Positions 10,551 to 22,500 of a DNA stretch of 64,000 bases are shown here, in pieces. Under the pieces are notes generated by a model that worked only from the letters and a program-made list of their open reading frames with translations, searched no databases and had not been told where the DNA came from. Each line of letters opens with the position of its first letter. Position 1 is the first letter of the stretch. This DNA comes from Romanomermis culicivorax (taxonomy: Eukaryota; Nematoda; Enoplea; Mermithida; Mermithidae), in NCBI GenBank assembly GCA_963922205.1, contig CAWUHX010000173.1, positions 434,001 through 498,000 on the forward strand. Reading direction: 5' to 3'. Position numbers and translations under genes: made by a program.

Positions 10551-13500
10551 GTGAGAATTTTCTAATTCCGGACCAATTTTACTATCATCTGAGGCACAAT
10601 TCCTTCTCATTTTTTCGTTCATTAATGAAAGAAATAACCCAAAGTATGACTCTATCCAAGAAAATACCGATGCTTGAAATTTAACCGTGAAATTTATGAA
10701 ATTTTTGGTTTTTGGCGTGCTTTTTGATGCCGATAAAACGATTGATGTAAAGGATAGCAATTTCCACGATTTTCTGTTGTTTCTCAAGTTTTTTCTCACA
10801 TTTGCCCTGCCGGTATTTATTTTTTAATGTAAATGCATAATTTTTTCTACTCTATGTGTACAGAAATATTCGATAAATGCATTATTCTGTAGATTTTGAA
10901 AGGATCTTATCGTGAGATCATGTGAACATATATTTTCAATTTTAGAGGCCCAGTACATTTCACTTGCTTCAACCTTGAATCGCGTTTAAGTGACATGAAT
11001 AGGCGATTACTGCAGCGGCCTCGAGAAGTAAGAAGCGGTTCCTTAGGGAACTAATTTTCCAATCTTTTGAATTTCTTTTGTATTCCCAACTTTCGTTCAA
11101 AAACCATAATATGGTTACCATATCGAACATTTTTCTCCATTAGGATTCACATTTAACCTGGAAAAAATAGAAGATTTTGCATGAAGCTAAAAAATTTTGC
11201 ATAATTTTTCTGACAATGTATAGCCACATAAGAAAAGCGTGAAGATTTTTCAACGCTTCGAGCGAAATATGGTCATTACTTTCTATTTGTTATAACATGA
11301 TGTGACTTGCAGGAAAGTATTATAAAGTGTTTATGTTATATTGTTTATGAAGTTCATCATTAAGTTCAGACACGCACGGCAAGAATTTCCCAAGGGAAGA
11401 GTCCTCGGACATCAAGAGGAATGCGAGGGAGGGGGTTGGCGAGCAAAAAAACAAAAAAAGTTCCACAGGCACGCTTTTCATACAGAATATGCATAAAAAT
11501 TATCAAAAAAGCTATATTGGAAAAAAATCAGAGGGGTGTTTGACGCGGGTTAGGGGAGTGTCTAGGGTCTCAGGTAGGAGGATTTACTCGCTACCTCCTT
11601 TGATTAAGTTGGAAATCTTATGGAGATTTACTTGTAGTTTGAAACAGTTCGGCCCTAGAAAATTTTCACACTTAAGCAGGAAGTATGTATTGGTTTGTGT
11701 TGGGCTAGTTTCCTTCACTGCTCTTGGTGTACACAAATACTCTTGCTCATACATTTAACGAAGTTCAGAGGTCGGAGGGAGAGATAAAGCAACATTTTAA
11801 TGGGTGGTGTCGTCGACTATCTAAAATTTTAGGGAGTCATTGAAAGGAGAGAATTTCGATTTTTTCGCCTAAAAGTCTGAAATTGTTTGAAGAATTGTAC
11901 TTTTGCCTGAAAAACCATGAAAATATGTATTTTGAAAAGGTGACATTTTTCACATTTTTGATTTGGTCCTTGATACGAAATGAAATTACTTCGATACCAG
12001 ATGAGCTGGTATAAAGCATCAGATCAAGCTTTATGTCAGTGCTGATTCCATTGAATAACTGACAAACGGTACACAAAAAATGAATACCTATTATTGACGC
12101 ATAATTTGTTAAGTTTGGTGCCAATTTCTTAGACGTTCCAAATAATGTTTTAAAGGAATTATAATACATAGGCTTGAAAATCAACTTTAATTACGCTTCG
12201 TGTATTTTCGACCAGATACACACATGAAAAATCTTTTTTACCCCTATTTGACTTGGCAACAATGAAAATGATTGGGGAAAAACCAAAATTCTGAGCTAGC
12301 CGCTGGATTTTTACCCGCACTCTTTCGTTCGCACCGTTCGAAAATGACCCACAAATTTTTCCAAACGAAAAAATTTTTCTGTTTCTTTTTGAAATCTTTT
12401 GAAGAATGCACGAAATAAACGGAAATAATAGAACACCTAAGAAATGTTCCAATTGACCGTTTTTCCAAGTCAACAACATTATTTTAGAATGATTTAGAAA
12501 AAATTGCTCCTGGAATCTGTGATTAGAGCTGCCGACGATTTACTAATTTCAATTGATTTTCCAGATTTTGATATTGTAGAACGCTGGAAAATGAGTTTTT
12601 TTAAACCCATATCCATAAAATAAAAGCTTTATATTTTCAGTCGAAAATCGTGTATTTACCGTTTCCCAATGAATGTGTCCATGTTGTCAAGCCTCATTTT
12701 GCCCGAACTTCCCAAAAATTAGGATCCTAGGCGGCATAGGCTTAGGAGTCACCTTCCATTTTTGAGAACAAAAAATAATACTAAGAAAGGCAGTGTGAGG
12801 GATCAATACTAGTTTCACTGTAAAATCGCGTGAGAAAATTTTGTTTCTCTTTTCGTTTTATAACATTATTCGGGATATCTATACATTCGGAGTACCGATG
12901 CATTCGGTATACAGAGAAGTTTGGGTTTTATTGTAAAGCTTTGTTTGGCGTACTAATACATTCGGAATGATACGTACGGGATACCGATACCTTTGGCATA
13001 CCGATACGTTCCGTTACCAATACACAATCAAATTTTCAGTCAAAAAAACGTATGGAGAAATGTGGGTAAAATGAACAAAATCATATTCATTGCAAAAGTT
13101 ACAATTCTCACTATATTTTCAAAGAGCGTCGAGTTTTATCCGCTCAAATATGAGATGAGACATAGAAAATTCATGGAAGCAATCAAGAATAAATGAGAAA
13201 TGAAACGATGATTTTTTTTGTTCGTGCTCCAGCATAATTTGGTGATTATTATAAATCATTGCCATTTTTGGCGCGAAGCGCGGGAAAGATTTAAGATTTT
13301 GACCTTCTTAATTGCACCGAATTCATCTTTTTAACAGTGCCAGCAGTAGAATTTTCCAAAAAATTTCAGTTCTTTGCAGAAAATTCCCAAAAAATTTTGT
13401 TTGTCCATGTATGAAGTATAAGGTTCTCCTTTTCAGCCATATGATTGTCAAACCTTGGGGGATAGCTGTATGGTCGAAGATTTTTGAGTTTCATATAGCA

Positions 13501-16500
13501 TTCCCCTCAATTACATGTATGCTTTTGAATGAATTCAAGAACCATAAAATCGAATTATCGCATTGTTGAGCAGCGAAAAGATTTTCTAATTCCTGGATAA
13601 ATTTCACTGGTTTTTTTTTCGGTTGTGTTCGAATAGAAACTATTTTTTTCCAATCCTACCTAAAAGATCTTCGGTCTCTGTCTCCCAGGGCTTCTTTCCC
13701 AAAACGCGATTAGTCCATTATCCACGCAGCGCACTATAAATATATAAAGAAACAAAAAAAAAATAAGAAGTAGAGGGATGTTCCGGTCAACCAAAACCGT
13801 GAAACTGAAAATTAGAAAACTGAAACCGATATGTGTGGATTACATTTTTGGGTTTTTTATTTCTGCTTCAGATATTTCGTATTTTGAATATATTCCAAAA
13901 ACTATAATATGTATGTGTCAGATTGAAACAGTTTTTTGCTTTCTGAATTGTATATTTTCATACTGTTAAAAATTCCATGTATTTTTTCTTCATCAAAATC
14001 ACTTTAAAACTAATAACTCTTAAATATCATTCTTTACGTGATTGAACAATTTGTTCCATTTTTCAGTCCTATTAGATATGTCTGTACCGAGTGCAATGGT
14101 CCAAGACGTAGCTAATTTTAACATCAAATTTCCAATAGTTGCACATGAAGTCAATGTTTGACCATGTTATGAACAAATTTTTCAGTCAAACTTCAGACGA
14201 ATATACCGATTCTCCAAATAACAGAAACTTTTTATGTATCCAAAGAATGAGGAACATCAAGAAAACGTTTCAATGTTTGGTCAAAGGGATTTGATGTATT
14301 TTAAATAGTTCGTTAGCAAAACACAGTGCCAGTCAATATTTATAGGACCTTGCATACTGAGAATATTGACATAGTCTCTCATTTCCAAACATTATACAAG
14401 AAGGTTCTTGTCCCAAGAAAAAATTTCGATATCAAGATTTTTCGTCGAGAATCGACATTCTCAAGTTTTTTCACGTATATAATACAACCCTAAAATTTAG
14501 AGAGCAGAACTGAACATGATACTTAAAATCGATACATAATGAATATATGAGAAAATCATTGCTGTCATTCTAGAGTAAAAAATTTCTTTTGTATAAAAAT
14601 CTTCATGCAACTTTTACATATGTATACAAAAAGGCTCGTACAAAAAGGTCAGTGATATGGAGCAAAAACTTATAGCATAACATAACCTGAGGAACATATT
14701 ATGTGGTCACAACAATTTTAGTCAGATAAAAAATAAGAACTGTTTTTTGACTTAGAAGAAAAGTAAAAACTCAAAACAATACCATAAGTAAACTTTTCCA
14801 AATAAATTCGATTAGACAAATCAAAATTCAAATTCAATAAATTCAAAGATTCGAAAATTAAGGGAGATTCAAAACAAATTACCAAAATTCTATGTATTTA
14901 GTTCTGATTCAACCAAACAAGTCTGAGTTCATAATTCTAGCATCAAAAACTTGATCTGTTAATGTTATTTATCAGAGAACAATTTTTGACTGCGAAGCAG
15001 ATTTGCATATAAAAAAATTAAAATTTTTTTTGTCCTTTCTGATAATGCAGCTTCATTATCAGAATTCAAACGTAAGAATAATGTCGATATTCGATGTAAC
15101 TACCTATAAATTTTTTGTTCCATGATTGAAACATCAAAATGAAAGATTGAAGGTACAAATTATTGATGTTATTTTTATCGCGTCTTTTTGACTATCCATT
15201 TAGAGATTTTTCGAGCCTAAAGTAGCTAAAAATCGATTTTTTTCTGTACTACTGCACCAGACACTATATCAGCCCGACATTTGATGGCTATTAGGGATGG
15301 GCCGGGTATCCGGATACATGGATATCCGCCTAAATTTTTGGATCCCAATCTGATCCAGATCCACTGAACCAATTTTTTTGGATCTGGATCCGCCAAACCA
15401 AATTTTTTAAGATCCGGATCCGCTGTTGTCAATGATTAAGATCTGGCCATAATCGGATTTTTATTCATTTTAATTCACATAAAGTTTTACAAAAATTTCT
15501 AGCCAATGGTAGCTAAATTATACTTGACAAACAGTAATTTTTCAACAGTATCACTCTTCAAACAATTTCTTGTAGGATCATAAATTTGACCAGCCCCACT
15601 GAATAATTGTTCAGAGGGGACACTTGTTGCTGGTGCAGACAAAAAATTTTTTGGCTATCAATGACAGGTTCGGCAGTGAAGTTTGATTTAAATGCCACCA
15701 GGTCAATGGATTTTCTTCGGGTGAAATTCTTTTCATCTTCTTCAGATATATTTCGATTTCCTGTAAATTCTTTGAATTAGTAAGTATGTATTGACAATGA
15801 GGCATTAAAAAATACTTTGCTTGCTATATTTATATCTTCTGGTTCAGTCTGATCTTCTTCATCGTTGCTGCTACTGGCTATAAAGTCATTAAATGAACTG
15901 ATTTCCCGCTGATTTTCAGTTTTCTGCCTCTTAGCAGGTGTTGGAATTATGATCTGGCTATGATCATTGATATTACTAACTAAAGTTTTCAATGTTTCAA
16001 CTATATTTGACATCATTCCAGGCTTTTCGAAAAATTTGTCTTTGTATCTGGGATCAAAAAAAGTAGCGATTGTAAATTCTCTATGAAAAATGAAAGAGAT
16101 TTCCAAATTTAATGTCAATGTTTGACTGCAAAGCTTCAACAAATGAACCAATTCCTTGATTGTCCAAATTTTGGAGCATATTTTTCAGTCAGCATACAGT
16201 CGGAATAACATCAGCTGCAGTTGCAGAACTTGAGCTCAACTGAAAGGTTTCCATTTAGAATGATGAAATGACATAATAGAAATATATATGACCAAATTAG
16301 CATACCTTATCTGTTGCATTTTGAAAAGGCAATAAGGCTGCCACAATTTTTTCAAGAGTTGATGTTGCTATATTCCAATCGGTAATATCTTCTTCAGCTG
16401 CAAAGAGCACCAATGATTCTTTCAGTTCTAGAATTCTTGAAAGCATGGCCAGGGTTGAATTCCACCATGTAGGGACTTCCTAAAAGCATGGTATTACAGC

Positions 16501-19500
16501 TGTAATCTTGTGAGATAAATAATATTCTTCATCTGCTAACTTGGATAAGCCTTAAAGGTGGCTGATTAGGCTTCAGACCCATTTGGATTTCGGCTAATTT
16601 TTTCCTAGCATTATCTGAATGATGAAAATGACCAGCAATTTGACGGCAGGTCGAAGTGGTATTCTTCACCAACTGCTGGAAATCCAATGCTAGAAAAGTA
16701 GTAATTGAAATAAAACTCATTTTCATGTCAAGTTTATAATGTAATGACTGACCTGGAGTGACTATCAAGTTCATTTGGTGAGCCGCACAACTGATATTTT
16801 TCAGCATGGAATCATTAAGAGCTTTTACAATATTAGAACCAGAATCACGGACTACTACGTGCACCTATAATAGAAGTTTGGATCAAATTTCATCAAAGGT
16901 TCCAATAATACTTACGATTTTTTTATTTATACTCCATTTGTTCAACATTTTGTCCAATACTTGTGATAAATGTGCCCCAGTGTGGCGTTCTGAACCAAGA
17001 GGCTGTGCGTGCAATACATACTTTTCCCTTTCATGAGTAGCTGTTATCATGTGGGCTGTCAAGCTAAAAACAAATAAGATCAATGTATCCAAAAAAATCC
17101 AAAATTTTTTCACTCTAAAACAACCTGAAAAGGGCTTCTACTTGATTTGACCATATATCAGTTGTAAATGAAATATGATTATCATTTTCCTTGATTTTCT
17201 CTTCAATTTTTGCATGAAGTTTGTCATGGTATGCAAACAAAGTCTTTTTGTAAAATTTGCGCTTTTTCAATTCATATTCAGGAATCTAAATATAAAAACA
17301 TTTGTCAATATTAAAAATCTCTACTCACACATTCTTATTACTTCAGTCATTAAATCTTGAAATCCAATTGATTCCACGAATTCAAAAAGCAAATCACAAA
17401 TTGCCAGCATTCGTGCTATTTTGAAGTCAAGGCGAACTGATTTCAGATTATGTGAGGGCAATTTTTTCTGAAAAAACTTCAACAAATGCCTTAATTTTTT
17501 CTGAATCAGCTGATTTAATTTTACTTTCTGCAGGAAACAATTGTCCAAAGATGTTTGAGATTTAAGTTCAAGCTTCAATTTGGTTTTTGAATCACTAGGG
17601 CCACTTTTTTGGCTACCTTTAATGGAAAACACAAAAATTAATTTTTCAACATAACTAGTGGTAATTCGTTCCACAGTTACTTTTATTATCATTATCTTCT
17701 TTTTCTTTTGCCGTGAACTGCTTAAATATTGCTGGGTGTTTCCTCTCCAAATGTTTTCTCTGACATCCAGTACCACAGCCTTTTCTGGATAGCTGTATTC
17801 CACATTCATTGCACTTTGCTTTTTCTTCATCATCTGGGGAGACTGTGAAGTAATCCCACACTCTGCTAGTAAAAGAAGAACTTGAATCCATAATTTCTGA
17901 AAAAAAGTTTCCATTTATATTATTTTCTTTTCTGATGAAACCAATATTAATCTTAACATGAATACAATTTAATGAATGAAAATAAGTACATCTGAACTAT
18001 TTCAATAAACAAACATGTCAAACATCAATTATTTATTGACACTAATGAATATAAATTCATACAACTCAATTTTAGACAAATTAGACATAATACATATACT
18101 TATTGAAAGATCTGATCCGGATCCGCACGGATCTGTCCCTCAAGATCCGGATCTGCTGAACCAAATTTTTTTGGATCGGGATCCGATCCGGATCCGCCAA
18201 ACCAAATTTTTCAAGATCCGGATCCGCCATCATCAAAAAAGTCGATCCCGCCCATCCCTAATAGCTATGCGACTTCACCAGGTCGAGTATCGCCTATTGT
18301 GGGTACGGGCTATACATACCAGTTTATTAAAAAATGCCGCGATGGGGCAGAAAACATAAGAGTATACTCACTCGGATAGTTGCCATGCTAGAAAAGGGAG
18401 TGGACTAGATTTTTGAGAACTTGGGTGAGAGTTTAAAAAATCCACTTGGATTTCCATTCTTTCTCATTAAAAAATTTTTCATGTCTGTGAAAAAGTATAT
18501 TTAGCAGCTGAGTGCATCAACACATCTTCCCATCATACATGTGCAGCTGTAAAATTTTAAGGAGGGTACAAGGGGCGACCCCAGGGTTTTTGACGTTTTT
18601 GAGACAAAAATCCAATGAAGTTGACCAAAAATTTTTTTCACATGAAAAATTTTCCAGTTTCAAAACTCTGGGGTATGTATCCCCGCCTCCTCGCACATGT
18701 GTGCTTCCAACTGCATAGAGATTTTTGACTAAATTTACGGTCCATAAAATAGGAATCCACTGTAGGAAGTAAGCACATAAAATCCAGCTCAGTTTTTGAG
18801 AGGAAAAGTTACTGCACGAAGTCTTCCTAGAACCAAATAAATTGAATGAACCAATCCCAAGCATTGAAATTATACAGATCAGGAAAAATCTGTCATTGTG
18901 TCAATGGCCTATATTTTATAAGCTTGGCTGAATCAGGCGCTTTTTGAAGGCACGTTTTACGTTTTACCCTGCTAGGCTCTTTCCAGATTGTGCCCAATGA
19001 CTATAGCCAGAGCTTAGTTGCACTAAATGTGTGTAAGCTCGAGCTCAAGATAATCTCGAGCAAAAGGATGACCACCTCAGTTTTAGCAATAGCACTAACA
19101 TGTCAATGATCTCAGGTTTGGTATAAAATCAACGTCGTCAGGATTATCCCACGCTCGATGTCGAGATTATCCCCAGCTCGAACTGTCCGGTCGCACTAAC
19201 GTTTTATCATAATTTTTTATGTCTAAAGCAAATGAATATAACAGTGTTCTCGATTCCCGAACTCGAGCCTAACCCCAATATTAGTTAATCCTGAAGTGAG
19301 GATTGTTAGTGCAACTGCAAGAAAATAATCTCGACATTGGGATCAGCTGAAACTGAGGATCAGCAATTTAATTCCGACGTTGAAATTATCCTCAGGCTGT
19401 GTTAATACAACCAAACTCCGATTTTTATAGTCCTTAAGGACCAGACATGCACGGCAAAAATTTTCCAGGGAGGAGGGATCATGGACTTTTTCCCTGGGGG

Positions 19501-22500
19501 TTAGGGGGGTGGGTGATCAAAAAACAAAAAAAAAAGTTCTGCAAGCATTTTTTTCATACAAATATGCACAAAAATCATGAAAAAAGCTGTCTTGGAAAAG
19601 GTTCAGGTATGGGGTTTACCCCCCCTACTCCCCTATGTGCATGCATGTTAAGGACGCTCTTTTAATCACAGACATATGTTGTAAAAAACAAAATGACTAT
19701 AGTTTGTCTATTGATCTCTATTTTTCAGCTATAGGGAAAGGCGCAGTTTCGAATCAGTCAGGAGCTAGAATGCTATTGGTTTACCATTTCTATACATTTG
19801 AATTGATTGCATAAAATTTTTATTCAGAAAAATTTTACCGTATTTGACACAACTCTAGGGGAAAGACAAAATGCACGAAGCTGCAGAATATACTGTTTCA
19901 CAGACATGGAAAATTTTTCAAAGAGAAAGAATGAAAATCGAATATTGAACAATTAAATTTTTAATTCTCACCCAATTTCCTAAAAACCTAGTTCACCCCT
20001 TTTTCTAGCTTGGCAACTGTCCAAGCAAGTATATTCTTCATTTTTCTGCCCAGTCGGGGCATGTTCCAATAAATTTTGAAACTACTTGTGCTTGTAATGA
20101 AAATGTTGGCTTAAGCCATTGAAACAGAAAGGTTTAGCATAGCGTACTGAATGAAAATGGAATGAAATGTTTGAAAGTTTTTGCCTCCAGCTTTCTCAAA
20201 ATCTAAGGATCAATTTTAGAATCAATGAATCGTATAGGATAGAATACCTTAATAGCGTACTAATCATTAGCCAAGAATTGAGTAATCTTGAATCTTGATC
20301 TTGGGGTATAGTTATTTCTGTTCGTCGTATTTTCATAATCAAAATTTAGGTTTTATGTCAGGTTGTCTTGTTGTTACTTCGTGTTATGATACGTTGCCAT
20401 GATGTTCAAATGAACTTTGAATGAATGAAGTGTGGAATTTAGGCATTGCGAATTTGAATTCTCACATGAAAGATTATTAAGAACTGTAAAAACTAAAAGA
20501 TTATCAATGCTGTAAATGCCATTCCGGAAAATGGTTTGAAATGTAGCAGTATTCAGGGTTCATACACAACCTGGAAAACCTGGAGAACACAGGGAATTTT
20601 TTTCAGGTCTGGAAAACCTGGAAAACACAGGGAATTTTGTGGAAAAACAAATATTTTGTTTTGAAAAGTAGAGGAAAATCGTCAAATTTTTTCGCCGCGC
20701 TGCGGTGAGTTTTCTTATTCGACTATGCACATTTAAAGTGAAATTGCTTAAAATCATCGAGTATTTGAGATCGTTTTTTTTAGTTTTTCAACTTCAACCT
20801 TTAATTTAGCCTTTAAATTATTATGTCAAAGTCAACGTTTCAATTGGATTGTAAGGGTAATATCCGAGAAAACATTCAAACTCCTCATTTACGCCAGAAA
20901 ATTGGAGACTAATCAACAAAATGTTTTCGGCTATATAGAGCATTCATATTTGCGAGCGAAAAAAATCGAGTCTGGTCAGGGTTTTTTTTTCAGGTAAATT
21001 AGGAGCCATGGCTTCTAAAAATTCTGATTGACTCCTAAAAATTTAGGGACACAAGCCAACATGGCTTATAAAAATTAGAGCCTAACGACCCTTTTGATTG
21101 GGTGAGTTTCCTGTCCGGAGATGCATTCTTATGCGTTTTTAAGAAAACATATCGAAAATTTTCCGGCGCTTTGCGCCGGATTTCAAATCACTTATGATTC
21201 TTGTTATCATTTCTATTGTGCGGTTGGAAAATGTCGACCTAGCTTACGCTGTCTTATAGCTTTTAAACATCAGAATGTTATGGATGAATGTTTGACCTTG
21301 TATTGTTTTTTTTCACATATTTGACTAAAACATAGATTTTTCTAGATTATTTCCACAGAATCGTTTTGTGGTTCTTTAGAATTTTTGACTTTCGTGAAGA
21401 TAAATTTTTGCATTTGGAAAATGATTCAGCGTGGGACAATAGCAGAGGTTCTTCTGTCTGAAAAAAGTCATTCAATTCATTGCTGCTTGCCTAATTTTTG
21501 AATTTTAGTTTGCCTGGCTTGAAACATGTTGAATTCACTGAAAAATTAGACTTTTCAGGCAGGAAATAGATATTAAAAATAGTCATTTTCCAACGATATA
21601 GAATATCAAACGTGATCGAACATTAGAGCGCGGGACATTAGAGCGCAGGAACATTAGGGCACAGAGACATTAGAACGCAGGGCGATAGGGCGCAGGACAA
21701 TAGAGCACAGGACAATAGAGTGCAGGCACATTAGAGCGCAGAACAATAGAGCGCAGGGACATTAGAGCGCTGGACAATAGAGCGCAGGGACACTAGAGCG
21801 CTGGAACATTAGAGCGCAGGACAATAGAGCACAGAGACATTAGAGCGCAGGACAATAGAGCGCATGATAATAGAGCGCATGATAATAGAGCGCATGATAA
21901 TAGAGCGCAGGATAATAGAGCGTCCTCGCTCTAACGTCCGCGCTCTATTGTCCCGCGCTCTATTGTCCTGCGCTCTAATGTCTCTGCGCTCTAATGTCCG
22001 CGCTCTAATGTCCCAGCGCTCTAATGTCCGCACTCTAATGTCTGCGCTCTATTGTCCCGCGCTCTAATGTCTCGGTACCAATATCAAAATCCAATTTTTT
22101 TCCGATGCTCTGCACCGCGTTAATTACCGATATCCGAGTCCGAAGTAAAATATCTATCACACTTTTTTATGGTTTATACGTTGGTTTATATATATCATAA
22201 ATAATTATGATTGGTAAATTACTGGCTCTTGATATACGAAAACGTTAGAAAAATGTTTTATCGCTTCCACCAATCAAATGCTGACAAGATCACGATTGAT
22301 CATCGGTAGCTGCATAAGAATGTGCTGAAAAATTAATTTTCCGACGTTTTAGAGTCCTCGGAATCAAAATTTTTCGGCGCTAGGTTACGCAATAATTTAA
22401 AATAAATTTCTTGATTTAGTACTCTATTTTTGAGATACTTTAGCTCACACATCTTTCTATTATTCAGTATTTTTCTTCAGGATTTTAATATTTCATCATT

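Noticed and set aside
21809-22067. Arg/Ser/Leu repeat proteins on both strands
   Set aside because: They are translations of the ATTAGAGCGC minisatellite, which is read in any frame without stops; no start context or splice support.
21611-22079. CRISPR-like array of short repeats
   Set aside because: Units are contiguous with no unique spacers, the second half is inverted, and the host is an animal genome.
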